From Trichocoleus sp. FACHB-40 (GTDB lineage: Bacteria > Cyanobacteriota > Cyanobacteriia > Cyanobacteriales > FACHB-T130): 64,000 nt of DNA. Made by a program: the position numbers and the translations under genes. The notes below the pieces were generated by a model, which worked only from the letters and a program-made list of their open reading frames with translations, searched no databases and was not told the origin of the DNA. The DNA lies in assembly GCF_014695915.1 (NCBI RefSeq), contig NZ_JACJPF010000050.1, positions 30,655 through 94,654 on the forward strand, written 5' to 3'. Below, piece after piece: positions 51,028 through 60,411 of this stretch. Position 1 is the first letter of the stretch. Each line of letters opens with the position of its first letter.

Positions 51028-51732
51028 TTATTTCTTAGGTGAATTAGGGGAAGTGCGGGTTGAGGAACCACCAGCATCAGTATGGGAGTTACGTGGAGTC
51101 GGAACATCACTTTGCAACTGTTGCCGACCGTTGCGGATTACCTTTAACATATCGTTAAGCTGCTGCTCGATATTTACCAGAACTCGATCGGCGTAATCAT
51201 CTGCTCCGTTTTGAATGTCTTCAGCTTCTTGCATAGCAAGCGATCGCATCTCTTGTAGTTCCTGTTGTGCTTGTAGGCGCATTCGCTCAATCTCAGAGAT
51301 TGTTTGCTCGCTCATCGCTTCGCACTCCTGCTGCACAGCTTGCCGGATTTGTTGAGCTTCCCGTTCGGCTTGTCGGATAATGCCCATTTCATCCAAAATC
51401 TGATCGGCGCGTCGTTCAGCCGCCTCAATGATCTGCTGTGCATACTCCTCGGCTTGCAGGAGAATTTCTTCTTTCTGGCGGACAATTTCTTCCGCTTCCT
51501 GAAAAGCCGATGGCAAATTAATCCGCACTAGATCCAATTGATCCAGCAACGGTTCCTCATCAATCAAGCGGATACCAGTTAAAGGGATGCGCCTACTATC
51601 GAGAATCATTTCCTCAATTCGGTCGAGTTCCCCCTGAATATCTACACCGGATGATCCACTATCGGGTAATTCATTTTCCGGGAAGCGTCCACTACTGTCG
51701 GGGTCGAGTCGGGAAGAGTCTTGGCGTAACAT
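51028..51732 (-). CDS. DivIVA-like coiled-coil protein
   Basis: A 234-residue protein. N-terminal ~30 residues are disordered; then a conserved segment ([40 protein letters not shown]) followed by a coiled coil from about 75 to 200 rich in Gln, Glu and Ala ([32 protein letters not shown]), and a Ser/Thr/Pro tail. It resembles DivIVA/SepIVA-like scaffold proteins, which mark poles or septa, though the family is not certain. It follows coaD on the same strand, and its start overlaps the coaD 3' end by 91 bp in another frame. Confidence 0.75.
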   Translation of the reverse strand: MLRQDSSRLDPDSSGRFPENELPDSGSSGVDIQGELDRIEEMILDSRRIPLTGIRLIDEEPLLDQLDLVRINLPSAFQEAEEIVRQKEEILLQAEEYAQQIIEAAERRADQILDEMGIIRQAEREAQQIRQAVQQECEAMSEQTISEIERMRLQAQQELQEMRSLAMQEAEDIQNGADDYADRVLVNIEQQLNDMLKVIRNGRQQLQSDVPTPRNSHTDAGGSSTRTSPNSPKK

Positions 51733-52193
51733 CGGTAGATATCTAAGGCGACGTGCTGGGGAACAAGATGATCAACAGAGCCGCCAAATCTGGCAATCTC
51801 TTTCACTACGCTACTACTTAAGAAACTGTACTCGTTAGAAGTAGCCAGAAAAACCGTCTCAATCTGATCGAAAAGCGTTTTATTAGTGTGAGCCATCTGT
51901 AGCTCATGTTCAAAGTCAGAAAGCACCCGCAAACCGCGCAGCAGCACACCTGCCCCCCGCATTCTGGCATAATTAACCGTCAAACCATCAAAGCTGTCTA
52001 CTTCTAGATTTTGCAAGCCTTGGGTAGATATGCGTATCTGCTCTATCCGTTCCTCCACTGTAAACAGTGGCGTTTTGTTAGGATTACGCAGCACGGCGAC
52101 GATCACCTGCTCAAAAAGGCGACAGCCGCGCTTAATGATGTCCAAGTGACCGAGGGTAATCGGATCGAAGCTGCCTGGATAAATTGCAATCAC
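51642..52193 (-). CDS. coaD: Phosphopantetheine adenylyltransferase
   Basis: A 183-residue nucleotidyltransferase making dephospho-CoA from phosphopantetheine and ATP. The T/HXGH motif TLGH is at residues 13-16 in [14 protein letters not shown]. Other signatures are [19 protein letters not shown] and the [16 protein letters not shown] motif. The C-terminal ~20 residues are variable ([15 protein letters not shown]) and coincide with the overlapped start of the next gene, which may explain the extension. Cytosolic enzyme. Confidence 0.95.
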   Translation of the reverse strand: MIAIYPGSFDPITLGHLDIIKRGCRLFEQVIVAVLRNPNKTPLFTVEERIEQIRISTQGLQNLEVDSFDGLTVNYARMRGAGVLLRGLRVLSDFEHELQMAHTNKTLFDQIETVFLATSNEYSFLSSSVVKEIARFGGSVDHLVPQHVALDIYRCYAKTLPDSTPTVVDASRKMNYPIVDHPV

Positions 52194-52563
52194 GGGGGAT
52201 AAGTCTCAGCTAGCTTAAGGCAATTTTACTGGTTCCTTAGCCCAAAAATTGCGAATTTTTAAATGTTATTGGCGATTGTCACCAGCGCGATCGCTTCTAG
52301 CTCCCCTGAAAGAGCGTATCCAGCACTCTTTGGGGAAATAGCTATACTAGCGGACGCACTATACACCAAGATAATCGATGGATGCGATCGCCCCAATCCT
52401 CATCACTTTATCATTGCCAGGTTTCATACTCCTGACGAAATTGCGTGGTTCAGACATGGGGAAAGATGGGTAACGCTCGCGTCGCTCTACCCATCCTACA
52501 AATAATTAGCTCCATCTACTTAGTATTGTGCCAATTAAATGCACAATAAGCTTCTCAGAATTT

Positions 52564-52598
52564 ATTGGGTTTCGCTCAGGCTTCAACCAACCTACAAT
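52564..52598. repeat. GGGTTTCGCT interspersed repeat copy
   Basis: TTGGGTTTCGCTCAGG followed by CTTCAACCAACCTACAA; a related copy of the 9699 family. A second small palindrome, ATGGGTA / TACCCAT, is at 52467-52498. Confidence 0.5.
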
Positions 52599-52631
52599 TG
52601 TTATAAACAAAAACCGTATTAAAGTTGAGAA

Positions 52632-53585
52632 GTGCCTCTACCAGCAAAATTAACAACCAAACAAAAGGCTCTATTTTTTCAACAATTCGCAAGTTTGCTG
52701 AATGCCATGTCGATACAGCAAAGCTTAAACTTGGCGGTAAAAGACCAAAATTCTGCTTTTGGAAGCTATTTGCAGAAAGTAGGAGTAGCTGTCGGAACAG
52801 GTCAAAGTTTGGCGGGGGCGCTTGCTCTTGATTCTCGATATTTTGACAGTTGGACAATCAGCTTGATAGGCTATTCAGAATATAGTGGATCGCTAACAGA
52901 AACTTTTGAAAAACTAGCGATCGCACACTTTACCAAAGCCAAACGAGAACGCCTCTATCGTTCGTTACTCCAAAGCGCGATCGCGCTGATTTGGAGTCTG
53001 TTGGTACTCGCAGCCGCAATTTTCAAGCGTAACCCCCAAAATCTCACCCATCCTGGTTTCTGGCTGTGCAGTATTGGGTTAGCATTGCTTTTAGTTGGTG
53101 TAAGTTTGTTGAGTTCTCGCTTTCCAGGTAGAGGGTTACAGCGGTTGGCGGCAAAACTTCCCGTTTTGGGAAAAATAATCCAAACGCGATCGCTACTTTA
53201 TTTTACCGAGTTGGCGTTGCCCTTAAGTTGCGGTATTCCTATCCTCACCGCCTTAGAATTATTGCGATCGCATATCCCCGATCCTCAGATATCAACCCAT
53301 GTCGCGAAAGCTTCTCGACAAATTCGCGCCGGAAGAACCCTCAGCGAAAGTCTACAAAGCAAATTACCGCCAATTGCAATTCAGTATATTCGCACTGGCG
53401 AAGAAACAGGAAATCTTGACGAGGCGTTGCGAAAAATGGGGGAATATTACGAAAGCGAGTTAGATCGAAGGTTGCAACAGTTACAGGGCATTTTGCGCCC
53501 TGCAAGTATTATAAGCTTAGGATGTTTGGTGGCGTTAGTAGGAATTAGAGCGATTAACTCACTGATAAACTCGCTACCAACTTAA
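52632..53585 (+). CDS. Type II secretion / pilus inner-membrane protein, GspF/PilC family
   Basis: A 317-residue member of the T2SF family, the inner-membrane platform of type II secretion and type IV pili. Two homologous T2SF domains: about 8-115 (KALFFQQFASLLNAMSIQQS, LIGYSEYSGSLTETFEKLA) and about 190-300 (LLYFTELALPLSCGIPILTA, YIRTGEETGNLDEALRKMGE). They are joined by two hydrophobic helices (LIWSLLVLAAAIF, IGLALLLVGVSLL), with a final span at the C-terminus. It is about 80 residues shorter than PilC and lacks the N-terminal extension. The start is GTG 52632. No other pilus genes are near, so it may serve a minor system or a non-pilus role. Confidence 0.85.
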   Translation: MPLPAKLTTKQKALFFQQFASLLNAMSIQQSLNLAVKDQNSAFGSYLQKVGVAVGTGQSLAGALALDSRYFDSWTISLIGYSEYSGSLTETFEKLAIAHFTKAKRERLYRSLLQSAIALIWSLLVLAAAIFKRNPQNLTHPGFWLCSIGLALLLVGVSLLSSRFPGRGLQRLAAKLPVLGKIIQTRSLLYFTELALPLSCGIPILTALELLRSHIPDPQISTHVAKASRQIRAGRTLSESLQSKLPPIAIQYIRTGEETGNLDEALRKMGEYYESELDRRLQQLQGILRPASIISLGCLVALVGIRAINSLINSLPT

Positions 53586-53663
53586 GCTGAGAGGAAGAAG
53601 TTAATCGTGTTTCTCAATTTGCAACTTGGAAATATTTTTTCCTACTAGACAAGCAATGTCCTA

Positions 53664-53770
53664 CTATATAGCAATCTTATTTAAGTTGTAAATAAGTATT
53701 TGCCCTGGCGTAGGGACACGGCACTGCCGTGTCCCTACAGGGTTTCACGTATCATTTAGGATTACTATAG
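53664..53770. mobile_element. MITE-like element with GTAGGGACACGG core
   Basis: Left end CTATATAGCAATCTTATTTA and right end ATCATTTAGGATTACTATAG are imperfect inverted copies of the shared terminal repeat. The core 53710-53738 is a perfect 29-base palindrome with arms GTAGGGACACGGCA and TGCCGTGTCCCTAC, related to the core at 31871-31899. Copy size is about 107 bp. Confidence 0.75.
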
Positions 53771-53866
53771 AACCATCAAAATCTATCCAAAAGAATAAAA
53801 TATAATTTTAATTAATAAAAGTTGCACATCGCGTAAAATATTATCAAAAAGCTATTGGAATAAAAG

Positions 53867-54868
53867 ATGAAAGCAGTGTTGATGACAGCAGCAGGCGAAG
53901 CTGAAGTTTTACAACTTCAAGAAGTACCAGATCCCACCATAGAAAAAGATACAGAAATCTTGGTGCGTCTTCATGCAGCGGGAATTAACCCAATTGATAC
54001 AAAATTGCGGGGACGCGGCACTTTTTATCCCGATCAAATGCCAGCTATTTTAGGTTGTGATGGTGCTGGCGTGGTGGAAGCTGTGGGTGATGCAGTGCAG
54101 AGATTTCAAGTAGAGGATGAGGTGTATTTCTGCTGTGGTGGATTGGGTGCTAAGCTGGGGAATTATGCACAAAAAGCCGTGGTAGATGAGCATTTTGTTG
54201 CTAAGAAACCTGCATCGTTGAACTTTGCTGAAGCTGCTGCTGCACCTCTAGTTTTAATTACCGCCTGGGAAGCCTTATATGAACGAGGACGTTTGGAACC
54301 TAGAGAGAAGACATTAATTCATGCTGGTGCTGGTGGTGTTGGTCATGTAGCAATTCAACTAGCTAAATTGAAAGGTGCGGATGTTTGTACTACTGTCAGT
54401 TCTGAAGAAAAGGCTGAGTTTGTCCGCGAGTTGGGTGCGGATCAGGTAATTTTTTATAAAGAAACAGACTTTGTGCAAGCTACTCTAGATTGGACTGGAG
54501 GAGAGGGCGTAGATTTAGCTTTTGATACGATAGGCGGGGAAACATTTTATAAAACTTTTCCGGCGGTGCGGGTTTACGGGGATGTGGTGACGATTTTGGA
54601 GCCTGATCCAGCTCATATTAATTGGAAGACAGCGCGATCGCGCAATCTCAGAATCAGCTTTGAACTGATGCTAACTCCGATGTTGCAGGGACTTGTGGAA
54701 GCGCAACAGCATCACGCAGAAATTCTAGAACAATGTGCAACCTGGATTGATGAAGGTTCCCTGAAGATTCACCTGAGTAAAACCTTCCCTTTAGCAGAAG
54801 CAGCAGCAGCTCACAAAATGTTAGAAGCTGGGTCAGTTACAGGGAAAATTGCCTTGCTAATTGATTAG
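53867..54868 (+). CDS. Zinc-independent MDR quinone oxidoreductase-like protein
   Basis: A 333-residue medium-chain dehydrogenase/reductase. The N-terminal GroES-like domain has HAAGINPIDTKLRG and GCDGAGVVEAVG. The Rossmann domain has AGAGGVGHVAIQLAKLKGA followed by TTVSSEEKAEFVRELGAD. The cysteine/histidine zinc ligands of alcohol dehydrogenases are absent, matching the NADPH:quinone reductase (zeta-crystallin-like) group. The substrate may be a quinone or reactive enone; not determinable from sequence. Single gene. Confidence 0.92.
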   Translation: MKAVLMTAAGEAEVLQLQEVPDPTIEKDTEILVRLHAAGINPIDTKLRGRGTFYPDQMPAILGCDGAGVVEAVGDAVQRFQVEDEVYFCCGGLGAKLGNYAQKAVVDEHFVAKKPASLNFAEAAAAPLVLITAWEALYERGRLEPREKTLIHAGAGGVGHVAIQLAKLKGADVCTTVSSEEKAEFVRELGADQVIFYKETDFVQATLDWTGGEGVDLAFDTIGGETFYKTFPAVRVYGDVVTILEPDPAHINWKTARSRNLRISFELMLTPMLQGLVEAQQHHAEILEQCATWIDEGSLKIHLSKTFPLAEAAAAHKMLEAGSVTGKIALLID

Positions 54869-54886
54869 CAATAACTCGACTATGGA

Positions 54887-55495
54887 CTACACTTTTGCCG
54901 GTTGCTTCATTACCTCCAAAAGTGCAGTTAAAGCATCGTCTTCCGAGGAATTAACTTGTCCATCAAGCCAAGCAATACTGACAGCTTTGGGAAGTGCGAT
55001 CGCTGCTAAGTCTGGATCAATTCCTGCCATCAGGCGGTCAAGCGACTGGGGAACTTTCAGCGCCGACCTGATGCCTAGTAGCATTTGCTCATCTAAACCC
55101 AGCGCTTGCAGCTGATGAGATCGGATTTCCCAACCAACTCTCACCTCCGGTTCGGCAACTTGAATTAAATAGGCAAACAAGCGCTGTAGCTTACTTTGTT
55201 GCTGAGGTGTCAACTGAGGCTGTAAATACTGGACTGGGACATCATTTGCTCCTTGGTTGAGATTGTGGACAATTTGCTGCCAGTCGTGAGAGTCGCACCC
55301 TTCGGGTTTCCCTACTGTCAAACAAATAGAAATTTTTTGGTCAGAGTCCGCCTCCAAGTGAGTCACCTGTGCCTGTACACCAAGAAATCCCAGCCATTGG
55401 GCTATGGTCGAAATCAGTGTGGAACGAGTTGCCAAAGAGTTAGCCAGTGACCGAATTTGAGTGCGAACCATTGGGCGCACAATTTGCGAAAGCAT
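54887..55495 (-). CDS. Hypothetical protein, probable cyanobacterial family
   Basis: A 202-residue soluble protein of unknown function. It starts with an amphipathic helix (LSQIVRPMVRTQIRSLAN). The middle has a beta-rich segment (VTHLEADSDQKISICLTVGK), and the C-terminal half is helical (LTPQQQSKLQRLFAYLIQVA, AALPKAVSIAWLDGQVN-like end). No motifs known to me. It converges with the quinone oxidoreductase gene, the stops being 18 bp apart, so no separate terminator is seen. Confidence 0.75.
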   Translation of the reverse strand: MLSQIVRPMVRTQIRSLANSLATRSTLISTIAQWLGFLGVQAQVTHLEADSDQKISICLTVGKPEGCDSHDWQQIVHNLNQGANDVPVQYLQPQLTPQQQSKLQRLFAYLIQVAEPEVRVGWEIRSHQLQALGLDEQMLLGIRSALKVPQSLDRLMAGIDPDLAAIALPKAVSIAWLDGQVNSSEDDALTALLEVMKQPAKV

Positions 55496-55929
55496 AAGAC
55501 AGCGTTACTTAATTTGCTCGATTTTATATCTTTATTAACCCTTGGACGGGCAATCTGTACTGTTTCCAACACAACTTTTGCAGAATTAATTGTGAGTTTG
55601 TGACCTCTCCCCAGCCCACCAGGTGCTAGGGGAGAAGTTTTTTTCTCCCCTTCCTCGTATAAAACATTTATTTGGCTTCCCTCTCCTCTTAGGAGAGGGT
55701 TAGAAAGAGGTAGGAAGGGGTTGGGGGTTAGGTTTTTTATTCGCTAACCTACAGACGAAGTAATTCAGCCTGTGGGTATATTGTCCATTGGAACTGGTGG
55801 AATCGATATTGATTTGTAGGTAGTGGTAAACAGGTAGTGATATTCAATGCTCAAAGCCTTGTACGGTAAGGGGTGAAAGTGGATTTATCACTACTTCTAT
55901 ACCACTACCGATTTGTAAAACCAGAAACT
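55496..55929. promoter_or_regulatory. Upstream region of the GH31 gene with long inverted repeat
   Basis: It contains a hairpin GGGGAGAAG-(T)-CTCCCC near 55630-55657 and a CCCTCTCCTC palindrome near 55680-55700, both typical cyanobacterial repeats. Close to the gene are two 24-base arms in inverted order, starting GGTAGTGGTA (55819-55842) and ending TACCACTACC (55886-55909), about 19 of 24 bases matching. Each arm also has a direct GTAGTG repeat. It is a candidate operator. Confidence 0.45.
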
Positions 55930-58263
55930 ATGCCGCAATATTTTGGAAAACTTCCCACAACAGGGGCATCTTGGTCAACTATAGGGGCAGTACAAGGAAT
56001 ACAACGTCACCAGCAGGGTGTAGATTTTGATTGTGGTGGTTCGCGTCTTGCCATCAGCATACTAGCAGCAAATTTAATTCGGGTGCGGTTGGCACCAAAG
56101 GGCGAATTTATGCCGCGTCGGTCTTGGGCGGTGACACCCGATGATGCAGAATGGTCAGTTGTACCGTTTGAAGTAAAAGAAACTGATGCAGCAGTAGAAA
56201 TTTTAACAGAACAGCTTCGCGTGCGCGTTCAACGTAACGAGTGTCGTGTAGAGTGTTTTGATAAAGCAGGTCAAGCGATCGCGCACGATACTGGTATGGG
56301 AATGGCTTGGCGTACAGGCGCGATCGCAACTTGGAAGCGCATCGAAGCTGACGAACATTTCTATGGCTTTGGCGAACGCACCCGACTACTCGACAAACTA
56401 AGCGAAGTTAAGACGAACTGGACACTTGATGCTCTAGATTATGACTCGCTCACTGATGAGATGTACACTTGCATCCCATTTTTTATCGCCCTGCGCCCAA
56501 ACGTTAATTATGGCATCTTCTTCAACACCACATTCTGGAGTCAATTTGACATTGGTGCAGAAGAACTAGGAGTCTTGCGGATGGAAACGCGAAGCGATGA
56601 GTTGGATTATTACATCGTTTATGGTTCCGAACCCGCGCAAATTCTTCGCACCTACACCCAGTTAACAGGTAGAATGCCGTTACCGCCGAAGTGGGCTATT
56701 GGTTATCACCAATGTCGCTGGAGTTACGAGTCAGAAGATGTGGTGCGGGAACTTGCAGCCGAATTTCGCAAACGTCGCATTCCCTGCGATGTAATTCATC
56801 TAGATATCGACTACATGAACGGCTACCGGGTGTTTACCTGGAGTCCGAAGCGATTCTCTGAACCAGCAAAATTGGTAAGCGAACTGGCGCAGGATGGCTT
56901 CAAGACGGTGACTATTATAGATCCGGGAGTCAAGTACGAGCCAGAAGGCGATTATCACGTTTTCGACGCGGGTGTTGAAAAAGACTACTTTGTGCGAAAG
57001 ACAGATGGTGAGTTATTCCACGGCTACGTTTGGCCGGATAAAGCTGTTTTTCCCGACTTTTTGCGTCCGGAAGTGCGAGAGTGGTGGGGTGATTTGCACC
57101 GCAGCTTAACTGAGGCGGGTGTTGCTGGGATTTGGAATGATATGAACGAACCAGCGATCGCAGATCGTCCTTTCGGAGATCCTGGGGAAAAAATTTGGTT
57201 TCCCCCCGATGCGCCGCAAGGTTCCGAAGCAGAACGCACTACCCACACCGAAACTCATAACTTATACGGACAGTCGATGGCGCAAGCTGCTTATGAAGGC
57301 ATGAAAAAATTGCGTCCTAATCAGCGCTCGTTTATCTTAACCCGATCCGGTTTTGCCGGCGTTCAGCGCTACTCTTCCGTATGGATGGGCGATAATCAAT
57401 CGTTGTGGGAATACCTGGAAAACTCGCTGCCGATGCTCTGTAATATGGGACTATCGGGTGTGGCTTTTGTCGGGTGCGATGTTGGCGGTTTTGCCGGAAA
57501 TGCCACAGCTGAGTTATTTGCGCGGTGGATGCAAGTGGGGATGCTATACCCGCTGATGCGCGGACACTCGGCGATGACGACAGCGCAGCACGAACCTTGG
57601 GTATTTGGCGATCGCACAGAAAATATCTGCCGCGAATACATTAATCTCCGCTACCAGCTGCTACCTTATTTCTACACTCTTTTCTGGGAAGCCGCGACCA
57701 CAGGCGCACCGATTTTGCGCCCTTTGCTGTATCATTTCCCCAACGATACCCACACTTATAAACTTTACGATCAGGTATTGCTCGGTTCGTCGCTGATGGC
57801 TGCACCCGTTTATCGTCCGGGAGTTGAATACCGGGCTGTGTATCTTCCCGAAGGCACCTGGTACGACTGGTGGACTGGAGAGCGTTACGAAGGAGCGAGG
57901 CATATTTTAGCACACGCACCGTTAGAAAAAATGCCGCTTTACGTGCGTGCTGGTGCGATCATCCCAATGCAGCCTCTGATGGAGTATGTTGATGAGCGTC
58001 CATTAGAGGAACTTACTCTTCGCATCTTCCCCGGAAATGGCGAATTTACGCTTTACGAAGATGATGGGCATACTTTTGAATATCAAAATGGTGCTTGGGC
58101 GACTACAACCTACCATGTTAGTTCTCAGGGGCTGGAAACAATTGTAGATATCGAAGCGCGTCAAGGGCAATGGACACCAACTCGCGAAACCATTGTAAAA
58201 GTGGTTGGTGTGGGCGAACAGCGTTTCGTTGATGATGGCACTTCGCGCCAGCTGAGGTTTTAA
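55930..58263 (+). CDS. Glycoside hydrolase family 31 alpha-glucosidase
   Basis: A 777-residue GH31 enzyme releasing alpha-linked glucose (or xylose) from non-reducing ends. The catalytic nucleophile is the Asp in GIWNDMNEPA. The acid/base Asp is expected in MRGHSAMTTAQHEPW, and the barrel strands show DVIHLDIDYMNGYRVFTW and YSSVWMGDNQSLWEYL. N-terminal beta-sandwich and C-terminal DUF5110-like beta domains are present (GEFTLYEDDGHTFEY). There is no signal peptide, so it is cytosolic and may act on glycogen-derived or sucrose-like oligosaccharides. A GTG at 55873 would add 19 residues encoded by the inverted repeat, so ATG 55930 is preferred. Confidence 0.93.
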   Translation: MPQYFGKLPTTGASWSTIGAVQGIQRHQQGVDFDCGGSRLAISILAANLIRVRLAPKGEFMPRRSWAVTPDDAEWSVVPFEVKETDAAVEILTEQLRVRVQRNECRVECFDKAGQAIAHDTGMGMAWRTGAIATWKRIEADEHFYGFGERTRLLDKLSEVKTNWTLDALDYDSLTDEMYTCIPFFIALRPNVNYGIFFNTTFWSQFDIGAEELGVLRMETRSDELDYYIVYGSEPAQILRTYTQLTGRMPLPPKWAIGYHQCRWSYESEDVVRELAAEFRKRRIPCDVIHLDIDYMNGYRVFTWSPKRFSEPAKLVSELAQDGFKTVTIIDPGVKYEPEGDYHVFDAGVEKDYFVRKTDGELFHGYVWPDKAVFPDFLRPEVREWWGDLHRSLTEAGVAGIWNDMNEPAIADRPFGDPGEKIWFPPDAPQGSEAERTTHTETHNLYGQSMAQAAYEGMKKLRPNQRSFILTRSGFAGVQRYSSVWMGDNQSLWEYLENSLPMLCNMGLSGVAFVGCDVGGFAGNATAELFARWMQVGMLYPLMRGHSAMTTAQHEPWVFGDRTENICREYINLRYQLLPYFYTLFWEAATTGAPILRPLLYHFPNDTHTYKLYDQVLLGSSLMAAPVYRPGVEYRAVYLPEGTWYDWWTGERYEGARHILAHAPLEKMPLYVRAGAIIPMQPLMEYVDERPLEELTLRIFPGNGEFTLYEDDGHTFEYQNGAWATTTYHVSSQGLETIVDIEARQGQWTPTRETIVKVVGVGEQRFVDDGTSRQLRF

Positions 58264-58936
58264 GTTTAAACGCTTGCGATAGCGCGATCGCGCCGCAACG
58301 CAGAGGTGTGTTGAAGTAGGCGATCGCGTCTATCTCTATCTTTTGTCACTTTTGAATATGTCCACAGACTGATGAAAAACATTAATTAAACCTTAAATGT
58401 TTTTATTTTTAATAAAAATATATCCTTCTGGTTGTATTTTTGGCAAAGAAAGATTTCTAACTGGTGTAAAAAAACATACAAATCAGAGCTTAATATAGGG
58501 CAAACTTTACACAAGCTTTAAATTTGATTCACTTTTCAAAGGTCTAAATACGGCTATTTATGGCGAATACGCCCTTTATATGCAGGTAATCCGCCTGGGG
58601 ATCAAAGGATATAGATTATATTTCTTAGGACTGAATTAATTAAAAATCCTTAAATTTGCTGGCTAATTAGGAATGATGGGGACATAATAGAAAAGAAAGC
58701 TCAATCTTTTTTATGTAAGCCTTCAGGAGTAAACAGCAAGAAAAAGTCATTATGCGTGGAGGCGTAGGGCATACGCCAATACAATTAATTTCGTATTTTT
58801 ACTTCTGAATCTTTACAATTTTTAAAACATTGAGTTTAGCTAAATTGTTAATTTAGCTAATTTTTATCTAGCGGCATTGCTGCTAAATTTGACAAATTTT
58901 TTCTTTAAGAAACTGACTCAAATGAAGACTTTAAAA
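58264..58936. other. Long AT-rich intergenic region
   Basis: About 670 bp. It starts with two HIP1 sites (58285-58330); then AT-rich DNA without ORF; a short hairpin GGCGTAGGGCATACGCC at 58761-58777; and a run of poly-T/A near 58790-58920. No RNA gene recognised. It is unusually long for this window. Confidence 0.45.
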
Positions 58937-59116
58937 ATGGAAATAGTCCAAGCAATTAGATGCCCAAACTGTGGCAGTCCGGCAGAACGTCACTATATTA
59001 ATAGTAGTAACCTGACTCGGACACAATGCCACAGTTGCGACTACTTGATGGTGACTTGCTCTCTCACTGGCAAAGTGATAGAAGCTTATGCGCCTGGACT
59101 ATACGCCCATAAATAA
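58937..59116 (+). CDS. Small zinc-ribbon protein
   Basis: A 59-residue protein (ATG 58937; MEIVQAIRCPNCGSPAERHY). Two CXXC knuckles, C9-C12 (RCPNCG) and QCHSC 22 residues later, make a zinc ribbon; the end is conserved-looking (TGKVIEAYAPGLYAHK). From memory, such short proteins are widespread in cyanobacteria and are sometimes mislabelled as PriA-related because of the zinc knuckles. It probably binds nucleic acid or protein; the real function is unknown. It ends at the hairpin shared with the convergent rlmN. Confidence 0.85.
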   Translation: MEIVQAIRCPNCGSPAERHYINSSNLTRTQCHSCDYLMVTCSLTGKVIEAYAPGLYAHK

Positions 59117-59119
59117 AAA

Positions 59120-59155
59120 GTAAAAAAAGGTAAAAGAATTCTTTTGCCTTTTTAC
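59120..59155. terminator. Bidirectional terminator between zinc-ribbon gene and rlmN
   Basis: GTAAAAAAAGGTAAAAGAA and TTCTTTTGCCTTTTTAC pair as near-complementary arms with T-runs on both strands. The sequence is a variant of the dispersed TTTTGCCTTTTTAC repeat. Confidence 0.7.
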
Positions 59156-59170
59156 ATTAGCGATCAGAGT

Positions 59171-60232
59171 TTACTTTTTACTGGCACGAAGTTGTCCGCA
59201 AGCTGCATCTGCTTCCAAACCACGCGAGTAGCGGATGCTAACAGCAATATGTTGCTTTTTCAAAGCGGAAACAAAAGATTGAATCCGCATAGAACTAGGA
59301 CGCTGATAATCGGCTTCTTGAATAGGATTGTAGGGAATTAAATTAACGTGACACTGGAAACCCCGCAACTGTTTGCCTAATTGTTCAGCGTGTTCTGGGA
59401 GGTCGTTTACACCCGCCAGCAAGATATATTCAAAGGAGATGCGACGACGAGTTATCTCTACGTACTCGCGACATTCTGCTAATAACTCGTCTAGAGGATA
59501 GCGGTGTGCGGTAGGGATGAGTTTTTCGCGTAGCGCCTGATTTGGGGCGTGCAGACTGACGGCGAGAGTGACTTGCAGTTGATGTTTAGCGAGTTGGTGA
59601 ATGCGATCGCGTACTCCCACAGTGGAAACTGTCATCCACCGCTGTCCAATTCCCACATCTTTGTTCAAAGATTCAATTGCACCGAGTACATTATCTGTAT
59701 TCAGCAACGGTTCGCCCATCCCCATAAATACAATGTGGCTAACTCGTCGCCCGAAGTCTTCCTGAACCGTCAACACCTGATCGATAATTTCATGTTTGGC
59801 GAGGTTGCGAATGAAACCTCCCTTACCAGTAGCGCAGAAGTCGCACGCCATCGGACAACCCACCTGAGACGATACGCAGACAGTCAAGCGTTTTTCCGTG
59901 GGAATACCAACAGTTTCGATAATTTGACCGTCAGCAAGTCGCAGCAGATATTTTACCGTTTTGTCTGGGGCGACCGAGCGGTAATGTAGGGTTGAGCGTC
60001 CGATGGGGAAATCGGCTACTTGGTCGCGCCACTGTTTAGAAAATACAGTAATGTCAGAAAGCGATCGCGCCCCTTTTTGATAAATCCACTGATATAGTTG
60101 CTGTCCCCGATAAGCGGGTTGTCCCTGTTCCTGAACCCATTGGGTTAATTCTGACTGGGTTAATCCCAACAGGGGACGAGTTAAGGTTTTGGTAGAGGAA
60201 TCAGTAGTAATCATAGGAGTAACTTGAGACAT
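59171..60232 (-). CDS. rlmN: Dual-specificity 23S rRNA/tRNA adenine C2-methyltransferase
   Basis: A 353-residue radical-SAM enzyme that methylates A2503 of 23S rRNA and A37 of some tRNAs. Cluster motif CX3CX2C in [16 protein letters not shown]. The methyl-carrying cysteine is expected near the C-terminus in [10 protein letters not shown], and the second helper is in VSTVGVRD. The N-terminal domain ([20 protein letters not shown]) is the RNA-recognition part. Length is normal. Confidence 0.95.
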   Translation of the reverse strand: MSQVTPMITTDSSTKTLTRPLLGLTQSELTQWVQEQGQPAYRGQQLYQWIYQKGARSLSDITVFSKQWRDQVADFPIGRSTLHYRSVAPDKTVKYLLRLADGQIIETVGIPTEKRLTVCVSSQVGCPMACDFCATGKGGFIRNLAKHEIIDQVLTVQEDFGRRVSHIVFMGMGEPLLNTDNVLGAIESLNKDVGIGQRWMTVSTVGVRDRIHQLAKHQLQVTLAVSLHAPNQALREKLIPTAHRYPLDELLAECREYVEITRRRISFEYILLAGVNDLPEHAEQLGKQLRGFQCHVNLIPYNPIQEADYQRPSSMRIQSFVSALKKQHIAVSIRYSRGLEADAACGQLRASKK

Positions 60233-60411
60233 AGCAGCAAATCTTTCTAGGATCTCTATGCTATAGCTTCTGGCTTAAAAGTGGAGTAGGGTATAGCTGT
60301 TGACATAGCAAGACTCGAAGCAAGCATCCGATACACTATTGAAGTGCGATGCTCACACGAAAGCAAAGCACATTAACGGGTCGATCCCCAAGATACGATC
60401 AACCAAAGCCC

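Noticed and set aside
52263..52505. 80-residue plus-strand frame after coaD
   Set aside because: The last third is translated from an ATGGGTA/TACCCAT repeat, there is no ribosome site, and the sequence has no recognisable fold; it is at best a remnant.
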